A stretch of 20,719 nucleotides of DNA. It comes from an uncultured bacterium (GTDB lineage: Bacteria; Patescibacteriota; Patescibacteriia; UBA1558; GWA2-36-10). The position numbers were made by a program, and so were the translations under genes. The DNA lies in NCBI GenBank assembly GCA_937870675.1, contig CALMZN010000084.1, positions 1 to 20,719 on the forward strand. Reading direction: 5' to 3'. A model generated the notes under the pieces. That model saw only the letters and a program-made list of their open reading frames with translations, was not told the DNA's origin and ran no database searches. Shown piece after piece: positions 1-6,507 of the stretch. Position 1 is the first letter of the stretch. Every line of letters starts with the position of its first letter.

Positions 1-1
1 A

Positions 2-868
2 GATTTTGTAACACCCGATAATACTGTCGGTTTATTAACAGGTTTATTAGTCAAGCGTGATATTTATTTAAAACAAGAAGGTTTTTTACCTTTTAAATAT
101 AAAGCTAGTATTGATCCCTTGAAGTGTGATCCCGTTTTACTAGATCGCTTGCATTTAGAGGTTTGGTATAATTATTTTGAGGAAGAAACTTCGCATGGGA
201 ATTATCTGCAAGAAAAAAAGTATGAAGGTACTTTAGCTGATTTTCAGGATTTTGATACTAATATACCCAATCACGATCCGGATTTACAAATGCCCAATCA
301 GCATGCTTATTATAAAAATATTTTTTATAGTGAAGCAGAGCATTGGTTTCGTTTCAAAATTAGTTTAGCCCCCGATGCTTTTGATGATCCTCGTTTGATT
401 GGTACTGATTGTAATTTTGATTTAGTTTTTGAGGGCTGGCAGGAAAATTATGATCAAGCTGATCAAGTTTTTTCTGATGTAGAAAGAATAAATAACACCG
501 TTTATATTCATAGCTTGTCTGAAGATTTAGATAAATCGCCAATTATTTCCGAACCAGAACCCAGAGATTTATTTGATTATTCTTGCGGTGATAATTGTCC
601 AGATATTTTATTAGCAGAAGATGCCAGCGCAGAAATTTTAGCAGAACCAGAGTTAGCGCCAACTGAAATAGAAGAAACTGAAGCTCCGCTCAACGAGCCC
701 GGGCTAAGTGAGGAGCTAGTGCCAGATCCAGAAGAGTTAGTTGTTGGTGAAGAGCCAATAATTGAGGAAATTGCTCCTGAGCCCGAGCCAGTATCAGAGC
801 CAGTTCCTGAGCCCGAGCCAGTATCAGAGCCAGAACCAATAGTAAATAATCCCGAACAAGATGTTTAA
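2..868 (+). CDS. Envelope-associated protein with Pro/Glu-rich tail, 5' partial
   Basis: The reading frame is open from the left edge (DFVTPDNTVG... at position 2) without a stop, so this gene begins outside the window; the TTG at 119 is only an internal codon. The visible 288 residues have a beta-rich part containing the phrase CNFDLVFEGWQ, which I associate from memory with exported TasA/camelysin-like proteins of CPR bacteria. Two cysteines (DYSCGDNCPD) follow, then about 90 acidic residues rich in Pro and Glu that end in repeats of PEPEPVSEP. Such a tail is probably extended and may act as a spacer or be exposed outside the cell. The stop overlaps the start of the next gene by 8 bp, so the two are probably translated together. 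The function is inferred only from the style of sequence; the missing N-terminus would be expected to hold a signal peptide. Confidence 0.7.
   Translation, partial: DFVTPDNTVGLLTGLLVKRDIYLKQEGFLPFKYKASIDPLKCDPVLLDRLHLEVWYNYFEEETSHGNYLQEKKYEGTLADFQDFDTNIPNHDPDLQMPNQHAYYKNIFYSEAEHWFRFKISLAPDAFDDPRLIGTDCNFDLVFEGWQENYDQADQVFSDVERINNTVYIHSLSEDLDKSPIISEPEPRDLFDYSCGDNCPDILLAEDASAEILAEPELAPTEIEETEAPLNEPGLSEELVPDPEELVVGEEPIIEEIAPEPEPVSEPVPEPEPVSEPEPIVNNPEQDV
776..832 (+). repeat. Tandem 27-bp identical repeat, period 30 bp
   Basis: Positions 776-802 and 806-832 are identical over 27 bp and encode the PEPEPVSEP units of the tail of the preceding gene. The identity at DNA level suggests recent duplication or slippage, so the tail length may vary between strains. 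Confidence 0.85.
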
Positions 869-2234
869 TAGATTTATAAAATCAATTAGTTTTACGGCTA
901 TTTTGATAGCTAGTTTTTCTTTGATTTCAATAGCCAAAGCGCAAGTAGTTGATGAAATTCAGGTTAATTTTAATCCCAATCCTTTATTTGGAGAAAGTAA
1001 TTTTTTGCCAGGTCAGACATCCCAAAGCTCTATTAGTATTCAAAATAATAGCCAAACTAATCGCAGTGTAGCTTTAGAAGCTATCAATGTTTCTGATTCT
1101 GATAATTTTGGAGATACCTTACAATTAAGAATAGAAGATAGTAATCAAGTTTATTTTAATAATACTTTGGCTGATTTTTTTGATCAGGGTTTGGTTAATT
1201 TAAATGTACTTTCGGCTGGCAATTCAGCGGATTATAATTTGACGGTTAATTTTATCAGCAGTACGGGCAACGATTATCAAAACAAAACTTTGGGTTTTGA
1301 TATTCAGTTATTTTTTACTAGTGAAGATGATGAAGGCGGTGAGCCAATTACTATTGCTTCTGGTGGTGGCGACGGTAGTGGAGGTGGTGGCTCGGGAATT
1401 ACGACTCTGACGATTTTTAACGAATTAGCAAGTAATCAAACTACCAATTCAGCCATGATTTCTTGGTTTACCAATCATCCGGCGACTAGTCGAGTGATTT
1501 ACTCCCCAGAACTTGGTGTCCACACTTTTAATTTTGGTTTGGATGCTAATTATGGTTATGTTCATAGCACTAGCGAGGATTCTACTTTAGTCACTTTTCG
1601 TGAAATATATTTAGCTGGTTTAGAACCGGATACTTTATATTACTATCGGGTTATTTCGCATCGCAGTAATGAAGCTGACACAGTGAGTCCAGAGCATAGT
1701 TTCCGGACAGCTGGGGTCTTGGGGCTCAAAGAAGGTGAAATCACTTCTACTGATGAAACTGGTAGTTTTTTGCCACCAGCTTTGGTCAAAGGTATTAAAG
1801 AATTTTTTGATTCAGTCCAAGCTCAGGAGTCGGAATCAGGCGAACAAGTGGATCAGGTAGATGATTTATCAGGGGATGCTGATGGGCAATTTAAGCCAAT
1901 ATACGATTCTGATTGTGAAAATATTGGTATTTGGTTTAAATTATTTTTGGTTTTTGTTTATATTTTGGCCTTAGGGCTAAATTATTTTAGCAAGAGACGT
2001 CGTAAAACTGCCTTATGGTTTGCCTTGCTACTGATAGTCGCGTTTTTGATAGTTTTTATTTTATGTTCCACTTATACATCAATAATGTTTTATCTTTTAG
2101 GAGCATTATTTATTTTCAATTTATGGGCTTACTTATCAAATTTTAATTTACGTTATCATAAATGGCCAGTTGTTATTGGTTTAACTTTATATTTTATAAT
2201 TATATTTTGGACTGCTTGGCATTGTTTTTGTTAG
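861..2234 (+). CDS. Exported fibronectin type III protein with C-terminal membrane helices
   Basis: A 457-residue protein with a clear signal peptide (about residues 1-28, hydrophobic FTAILIASFSLISIA then AKAQ). A beta-rich extracellular part follows (about 29-155), then a Gly/Ser linker (GGGDGSGGGG) and a domain of about 100 residues (180-282) with the fibronectin type III pattern: SAMISWFTNHPATSRVIY near its start and LEPDTLYYYRVIS near its end. A linker leads to several hydrophobic helices between about residue 350 and the C-terminus, so the protein is anchored in the membrane with the FN3 part outside. It starts 8 bp inside the end of the preceding gene. A role in the cell surface or attachment is an inference from architecture; no catalytic motif is visible. 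Confidence 0.8.
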   Translation: MFNRFIKSISFTAILIASFSLISIAKAQVVDEIQVNFNPNPLFGESNFLPGQTSQSSISIQNNSQTNRSVALEAINVSDSDNFGDTLQLRIEDSNQVYFNNTLADFFDQGLVNLNVLSAGNSADYNLTVNFISSTGNDYQNKTLGFDIQLFFTSEDDEGGEPITIASGGGDGSGGGGSGITTLTIFNELASNQTTNSAMISWFTNHPATSRVIYSPELGVHTFNFGLDANYGYVHSTSEDSTLVTFREIYLAGLEPDTLYYYRVISHRSNEADTVSPEHSFRTAGVLGLKEGEITSTDETGSFLPPALVKGIKEFFDSVQAQESESGEQVDQVDDLSGDADGQFKPIYDSDCENIGIWFKLFLVFVYILALGLNYFSKRRRKTALWFALLLIVAFLIVFILCSTYTSIMFYLLGALFIFNLWAYLSNFNLRYHKWPVVIGLTLYFIIIFWTAWHCFC

Positions 2235-2244
2235 GACATTTTAG

Positions 2245-2673
2245 ATGATATTAGTTTTAAACATTATAAACAAGCAGAAAGCGGAGTGGTTGCTGGTAAA
2301 AAATAATAAAATTTTTTATCGCCATTTATTTGCCCTCCAGTTTGATCAAGATCAGGTTTTGACTAAACTGGCTTTTTTGTTAAAGAAAAATAAGTTAAAA
2401 ATCAGTCAAATAAAATCATTGGCGCTTTTGTTGCAAGACGCTTCATTGACTCAAGTCAAAGTCATGACGGCTATGATCAATGCTTTGGCTTGGCAAAACG
2501 AGGCCAAAGTTTATGCTGATTATAGCTTTGGGGGCGAGGTCAATGATCTTTTAGATAAAATTCTCAAGAAGATTGGTAAAATTAAAAAATTTAAGCCATT
2601 AAAAGTTGTTTATAATCAAGCGCCGGAAATTACTATCAGTCAGAAAAAACACAAATTTCAGCTGGTAAAATAA
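2245..2673 (+). CDS. TsaB-like protein with degenerate signature
   Basis: A 142-residue protein. The N-terminus (MILVLNIINKQKAEWLLVKN) has the beta-strand pattern of the ASKHA fold, and residues in SLTQVKVMTAMINALAW line up with the TsaB signature that I recall as GPGSFTGLRVG followed by a helix with NAL. TsaB is the inactive paralogue that dimerises with TsaD to make the t6A modification at position 37 of tRNAs. Here the GPG part of the signature is replaced (LQDASLT) and the protein is shorter than ordinary TsaB (about 220 residues), lacking most of the second subdomain. A possible SD (AGGA, 2233-2236) precedes the ATG. It lies 10 bp after the FN3 gene. It may be a reduced TsaB or only a distant relative; the assignment rests on one motif. 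Confidence 0.55.
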   Translation: MILVLNIINKQKAEWLLVKNNKIFYRHLFALQFDQDQVLTKLAFLLKKNKLKISQIKSLALLLQDASLTQVKVMTAMINALAWQNEAKVYADYSFGGEVNDLLDKILKKIGKIKKFKPLKVVYNQAPEITISQKKHKFQLVK

Positions 2674-2710
2674 GCGCTTGCACTGCAAGGAGTATAGCAA
2701 ACTTTGCGGG

Positions 2711-2719
2711 TGTGGATAA
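2711..2719 (-). promoter_or_regulatory. DnaA box 1 (TTATCCACA)
   Basis: The plus strand reads TGTGGATAA, the exact complement of the high-affinity DnaA box TTATCCACA. It is the first of three identical copies in the region upstream of mraZ. Confidence 0.7.
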
Positions 2720-2753
2720 GTCCTATACGCATTTTAATAATTTGTGTTGTAAT

Positions 2754-2790
2754 AAGACCTTGGTCTGTGGATAAATAAGGTCTTTTTTTT
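2754..2790 (+). terminator. Rho-independent terminator after the TsaB-like gene
   Basis: AAGACCTT (2754-2761) pairs with AAGGTCTT (2777-2784) and runs into eight T residues (2783-2790). The stem is only 8 bp and AT-rich and the loop is 15 nt, so strength is doubtful. The loop contains the second DnaA box. It would close the envelope/TsaB-like transcript before the mraZ promoter. Confidence 0.55.
2766..2774 (-). promoter_or_regulatory. DnaA box 2 (TTATCCACA)
   Basis: A second perfect TGTGGATAA, in the same orientation as box 1 and 55 bp after it. It sits in the loop of the terminator hairpin and 18 bp before the -35 element of the mraZ promoter. Confidence 0.7.
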
Positions 2791-2791
2791 A

Positions 2792-2820
2792 TTGCTTAAA
2801 ATGTCTTGGTGGGGTATAAT
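2792..2820 (+). promoter_or_regulatory. Promoter of the mraZ division cluster
   Basis: TTGCTT (2792-2797), a 17-bp spacer and a perfect TATAAT (2815-2820). Transcription would start near 2827, giving a leader of about 65 nt before the mraZ ATG. Confidence 0.65.
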
Positions 2821-2836
2821 GTAAATAATATAGAAA

Positions 2837-2853
2837 AAAGTGGTGAAAAGTGG
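2837..2853 (+). promoter_or_regulatory. Putative MraZ operator: two AAAGTGG boxes 10 bp apart
   Basis: AAAGTGG occurs at 2837-2843 and again at 2847-2853, exactly one helical turn apart. MraZ proteins are known to bind short direct repeats containing GTGG/TGGG with 10-bp periodicity upstream of their own gene. A weaker match (AAAGCTG, 2867) lies in the same phase. The boxes lie just after the predicted start of transcription, a position that would suit self-repression. Confidence 0.6.
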
Positions 2854-2871
2854 GGGATTAATTATTAAAGC

Positions 2872-2880
2872 TGTGGATAA
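2872..2880 (-). promoter_or_regulatory. DnaA box 3 (TTATCCACA)
   Basis: Third perfect TGTGGATAA, same orientation as the other two, inside the mraZ leader and 11 bp before the start codon. Confidence 0.7.
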
Positions 2881-2891
2881 CCTTTGTTGTT

Positions 2892-3323
2892 ATGTTTATT
2901 GGCGAGTACAAATACAATCTAGATGACAAAAACCGCTTGGCCATTCCTAGCAAATTTAGGAATCTTTTTCCTGATGGCGCAGTCATTACCAAGGGCTTGG
3001 ATAATTGTCTTTTTATCTATACGGCCAAAGAATGGCAAAAATTAGTTGATAAGCTAAGTAATTTACCAATTTCTCAAGCCAAATCCCGCGCTTTTTCTAG
3101 AATGATGTTGGCCGGAGCTATGGATGTCATTTTGGACAAGCAGGGCCGTATTATTTTGCCTGATTATTTGAAGCAATTTGCCGATCTCAATAAGCAGGTC
3201 GTTTTGGCTGGCTTATACAATAGATTAGAAGTTTGGGATGAAAAAGCTTGGTCCAAATATCAGCGTGTTTCTGAAAAAGATAGCAATCATATTTCCGAAG
3301 GGTTAGTTGATCTAGGTATTTAG
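2892..3323 (+). CDS. mraZ: Transcriptional regulator MraZ
   Basis: A 143-residue protein of normal length with two SpoVT/AbrB-type half domains. Each carries the family's DxxxR signature: DDKNRLAIP (about residues 11-19) and DKQGRIILP (about 82-90, Arg86). MraZ forms ring-shaped oligomers, binds repeats upstream of its own gene and controls the division/cell-wall cluster. It is the first gene of that cluster here, as in most bacteria, and is followed after 1 bp by rsmH. The ATG at 2892 gives the canonical start MFIGEY; no clear SD precedes it. Operator-like repeats lie in its leader. Confidence 0.97.
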   Translation: MFIGEYKYNLDDKNRLAIPSKFRNLFPDGAVITKGLDNCLFIYTAKEWQKLVDKLSNLPISQAKSRAFSRMMLAGAMDVILDKQGRIILPDYLKQFADLNKQVVLAGLYNRLEVWDEKAWSKYQRVSEKDSNHISEGLVDLGI

Positions 3324-3324
3324 T

Positions 3325-4344
3325 ATGGATTATCAGCACCGCAGTGTCTTGCTTCAGGAAGTGATTCAACAATTGGCGCCACAAAAGAATCAGAATTATA
3401 TTGACTGTACTTTGGGGGGCGGGGGCTATAGTGAGGCAATATTGCGCAAAAATGGTCCTCACGGCAAGGTTTTGGCTCTGGAGCTTGATGAACGAGCCAT
3501 ACTGCATAGCGTACAAAAGTTAAAAAAGTATAAAGATCGTTTAATAATAGTTCACGATAATTTTGTACATTTAAAGTCAGCGGTTGAAAAAAACCGTGAT
3601 AAATTAGGTGAAATTTCCGGGATAGTATTTGATTTGGGTCTGTCTTCTGACCAGCTCGATCAAGCTGGGAGGGGATTTTCTTTCAAAGACAGCGCGGATC
3701 TAGATATGCGTTTTGATGCTCAAAACCAAAAATTGACCGCTTCGGACATTGTTTTGAACTTCTCGGAAAAACAAATTGAAAAAATATTGCGGGAGTATGG
3801 CGAAGAAGTGAAGTCCAAAAAGATTGCTTCCGGGCTTATAGCTTGGCGGCAACTCAATAAACAAAAACAAAAATTTGTAAAAACTTCCATGCTTGTCTCC
3901 GTCATACTCCGGATATTGAATATAAAAGAAACAGATTTGCCAAAATTCAGGCGCCATCCCTTGACTAAGGTTTTTCAAGCTTTGCGTCTAGAGGTAAATC
4001 AGGAATTAGCAAATTTACAATTAGCTTTGCCACAGGCAATTGATATCTTGGCCCCGGGCGGGCACTTGGCAGTGGTCAGTTTCCACTCGCTAGAAGACAG
4101 GATAGTGAAGAATTTTTTTAAAGAGCAAACTGGACTCTGCCAGTGCCCGCCCGACTCACCTATCTGTGTCTGTGATAGGCAGGCCAGCTTAAAAGTTTTG
4201 ACCAAGAAGCCGATCAAGCCAAGTCCGCAAGAAATAAAGGATAATCCGCGTTGTCGTAGCGCCTTACTGCGTGTTGCTCAAAAAATTCACCCAGTGAACG
4301 AAAAATACAACCCACAGGGTTATCGCCCAGTGGGCGAAAAATAA
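3325..4344 (+). CDS. rsmH: 16S rRNA (cytosine1402-N4)-methyltransferase RsmH
   Basis: RsmH (MraW) transfers a methyl group from SAM to N4 of C1402 in the 16S rRNA decoding site. The protein is 339 residues and begins with the family's H-R-S-V-L-L-Q-E-V pattern. The SAM-binding motif DCTLGGGGYSEAIL is at about residues 27-40, VFDLGLSSDQLD follows in the middle, and SFHSLEDRIVKNFF lies near the C-terminus, with a small cysteine group (CQCPPDSPICVC) after it. RsmH proteins normally end close to the LLRVA motif; here about 18 residues follow it, and their DNA holds a perfect palindrome, so the tail is probably a repeat that entered the end of the gene. The start lies 1 bp after the mraZ stop, so translational coupling is likely. 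Confidence 0.97.
   Translation: MDYQHRSVLLQEVIQQLAPQKNQNYIDCTLGGGGYSEAILRKNGPHGKVLALELDERAILHSVQKLKKYKDRLIIVHDNFVHLKSAVEKNRDKLGEISGIVFDLGLSSDQLDQAGRGFSFKDSADLDMRFDAQNQKLTASDIVLNFSEKQIEKILREYGEEVKSKKIASGLIAWRQLNKQKQKFVKTSMLVSVILRILNIKETDLPKFRRHPLTKVFQALRLEVNQELANLQLALPQAIDILAPGGHLAVVSFHSLEDRIVKNFFKEQTGLCQCPPDSPICVCDRQASLKVLTKKPIKPSPQEIKDNPRCRSALLRVAQKIHPVNEKYNPQGYRPVGEK
4323..4337. repeat. Short palindrome at the end of rsmH
   Basis: TCGCCCAGTGGGCGA is a near-perfect palindrome (stem TCGCCCA/TGGGCGA without the centre). It encodes part of the unusual RsmH tail and is followed by an A-rich stretch. A related palindrome, ATCGCCCTGTGGGCGAT, lies at 10784-10800. Confidence 0.6.
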
Positions 4345-4354
4345 AAATAAAAAT

Positions 4355-4675
4355 ATGTCTTACAAAATTAACAAATTATCACTTTGGGGAAACATGAAGA
4401 AGTTTAGTCATTTGTTTCTAATCTTAACTATAGTTTTTTGGATGGCCAGCTTGTTTTTGACTAACTACAGCAATGCCCAAAATTTGCAGCGTAGTGAGCT
4501 GACCAAGGGTATTCGGCAGGCCGAAGACGAGTTGCGTTTGTTGAATGCCGAGATTGGCACTTTGCAGTCAATTGAAAGGGTTGAGCAAGAAAGTCAGAGA
4601 TTAAATTTGGTAAAAGTGGATAATGCTAATATAATTTATTTGAGCACAGCCATAGACAAGGTGGCTCTAAAATAA
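4355..4675 (+). CDS. ftsL: FtsL-like cell division protein
   Basis: A 106-residue bitopic protein: short cytoplasmic N-terminus, one membrane helix (LFLILTIVFWMASLFLTNY, about residues 20-38), then a coiled-coil segment rich in Gln, Glu and Leu (about 42-85) and a C-terminal LNLVKVDNANIIYL resembling the end of FtsL/DivIC proteins. FtsL forms a complex with FtsB/DivIC and FtsQ/DivIB that activates FtsW-FtsI at the septum. The family is poorly conserved, so the call depends on architecture and on its place between rsmH and ftsI, which is canonical. A second ATG at 4394 is preceded by GGGGA (4386-4390) and gives a 93-residue protein that still has the whole helix; it may be the real start. Confidence 0.8.
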   Translation: MSYKINKLSLWGNMKKFSHLFLILTIVFWMASLFLTNYSNAQNLQRSELTKGIRQAEDELRLLNAEIGTLQSIERVEQESQRLNLVKVDNANIIYLSTAIDKVALK

Positions 4676-4697
4676 TCCAAAAAGTGCCGCATAGATT

Positions 4698-6506
4698 ATG
4701 AATATCGGCCGTAATAACCAAAAACAGACCATTGCTTCGAGGATCAATGTTTTACAAGGGGTTATTTTTTTATTTATTTTGATAATTATTGGTCGTTTGT
4801 TCTATTTACAAATTATCAAGCATGATTATTACGTGCAATTGGGTTTGAGCCAACGAACAATTGATCAAGAAGTAGCCCCAGAAAGGGGCCGAATTTTTGC
4901 CTTAGCCAGCCAAAGCGAAGACGGCGAGCTTTATCCTTTGGCCGTAAATAAAGTTTTTTATGAAATAGCTTTGGATCCCAAAATGATTACCAGACCCCAA
5001 AATATTGCGGATATTTTGAGTAAGAATTTGGAAATAGATGTCAATGTGATCAAGGAAAAAGCAGGACTTACTGACAAGCGATACGAAGTGGTAGCCAAAA
5101 ACGTCAGTGAAGATAAAGTCGGTCGGATCAAGGACGAGCTTAATATTTTATTGGAGGATGTAAACAAAAGTTTGCTTGGGCCAAAAAAATTAACTGCTAT
5201 TCAGGACTTGGGTGTAATTCTTAAAAAATCGGTCTTGCGTTTTTACCCTGACAAAGAGGTGGGGGCTCACCTGTTGGGTTTTTTGGGTTTTGACGAAGAT
5301 GGCGTAAGCCGAGAGGGCAAATATGGGCTGGAAGGATATTTTGATGATGAACTGTCTGGTCTGTCCGGAAAGATTGTTGGCGAAAAAGATGTGGCCGGAG
5401 TACTGCTTTATGACAGTCAGGGTGAACAAGCTAGACCGGGAGCGGATGTGGTGCTGACTATTGATCATACTGTCCAATATAAAGCTTGCCAGGCCTTGCA
5501 AAAAGCTGTGGAAAAAAATATGGCTGACAGTGGCACAGTGATTGTCATGGAAACAGCTACTGGGGCTATTCGCGCTATGTGTGATTATCCTAGTTTTGAC
5601 CCCAATGATTACGGCAAGGTAGAGAGTCCAGAGGTTTATAATAATTTGGCAGTATTTCAAAATTATGAGCCCGGATCAGTGATGAAGGCCATTAGCATGG
5701 CTATTGCTATCAATGAAGGAAAAGTGACTCCCGAGACTAGCTATGAGGATACTGGTGAAATAAAATTTGCTTTTGGTCAGGTGATTCGCAATGCTGGCAA
5801 AAAAGAATATGGCTGGTCAGATATGAAAAAAGTGTTGGCATATTCTATCAACACCGGTATTGTTTTTGCCACGCAAGATGTGCCTAATAAAATTTTTCAT
5901 GATTATATGAGCGATTTTGGTTTTGGTAAGACAAGTAATATTTTGTTGAGCCAAGAGTCGGCCGGCGATATTAGCTCGCTTGAAAAAAAAGGAGACATCT
6001 ACAAAGCTACTGCTTCCTATGGTCAGGGTATTACGGTCACGCCTTTGCAGATGATCAACGCTTTCAATGTCTTGGCTAATCGTGGTAATCTAATGCAACC
6101 CTACATTATCAAAGAATTGAAGTATAATGACAAGGTGATAGAAAGTTATCAGCCAAAAATAGTTAGACAAAATGTGATTAGCGCTAGTACGGCTTCGCAA
6201 ATTTCCGCCATGTTGATCAATGTGGTGGATGGTGAGCACGCGGTAGGAGCTAGAGTGCCAGGATATTATGTAGCTGGCAAATCAGGCACAGCCCAAGTAG
6301 CCAATATTGGCGCCAAAAAATATGATAGTACCGTGACCATCCATAGTTTCATTGGTTTTGCTCCGGCTAGCAAACCAAAGTTCACACTGCTGACCAAGCT
6401 TGACAATCCGAAGACAGCACAATACTCTGAAGGCACGGCCATTCCTTTGTTTGGCGAAATTGCCCAATTTTTAATACAATATTATAAGATAGCACCAGAA
6501 CGCTAA
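4698..6506 (+). CDS. ftsI: Septal peptidoglycan transpeptidase FtsI (PBP2B/PBP3 type)
   Basis: A 602-residue class B penicillin-binding protein. One N-terminal membrane helix (about residues 18-42), a dimerisation domain opening with APERGRIFA, then the transpeptidase domain with all three catalytic motifs: SVMK (Ser327 nucleophile, Lys330), SIN (Ser383-Asn385) and KSG (Lys528-Gly530). It cross-links peptidoglycan stems outside the membrane at the division site, together with FtsW and the FtsL complex. No PASTA domain is present: the protein ends soon after the catalytic domain. It starts 22 bp after ftsL and ends 1 bp before murF. No SD is visible. The gene order rsmH-ftsL-ftsI supports the septal rather than the elongation role. 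Confidence 0.95.
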   Translation: MNIGRNNQKQTIASRINVLQGVIFLFILIIIGRLFYLQIIKHDYYVQLGLSQRTIDQEVAPERGRIFALASQSEDGELYPLAVNKVFYEIALDPKMITRPQNIADILSKNLEIDVNVIKEKAGLTDKRYEVVAKNVSEDKVGRIKDELNILLEDVNKSLLGPKKLTAIQDLGVILKKSVLRFYPDKEVGAHLLGFLGFDEDGVSREGKYGLEGYFDDELSGLSGKIVGEKDVAGVLLYDSQGEQARPGADVVLTIDHTVQYKACQALQKAVEKNMADSGTVIVMETATGAIRAMCDYPSFDPNDYGKVESPEVYNNLAVFQNYEPGSVMKAISMAIAINEGKVTPETSYEDTGEIKFAFGQVIRNAGKKEYGWSDMKKVLAYSINTGIVFATQDVPNKIFHDYMSDFGFGKTSNILLSQESAGDISSLEKKGDIYKATASYGQGITVTPLQMINAFNVLANRGNLMQPYIIKELKYNDKVIESYQPKIVRQNVISASTASQISAMLINVVDGEHAVGARVPGYYVAGKSGTAQVANIGAKKYDSTVTIHSFIGFAPASKPKFTLLTKLDNPKTAQYSEGTAIPLFGEIAQFLIQYYKIAPER

Positions 6507-6507
6507 T

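Noticed and set aside
2677..2689. Small hairpin CTTGCACTGCAAG after the TsaB-like gene
   Set aside because: Six-bp arms around a single base with no T-run; too weak to call a terminator or operator.
2674..2891. Origin of replication at the DnaA boxes
   Set aside because: Only three boxes, no dnaA or dnaN nearby, and a promoter and terminator fill the region. Regulation of the division cluster explains the boxes better; a GC-skew plot would decide.
3187..3516. Minus-strand frame across the mraZ-rsmH junction
   Set aside because: It is antisense to two certain genes, with no start signal and no family features. Other such frames opposite ftsI, murF, dnaB, argS and the ATPase were rejected for the same reason.
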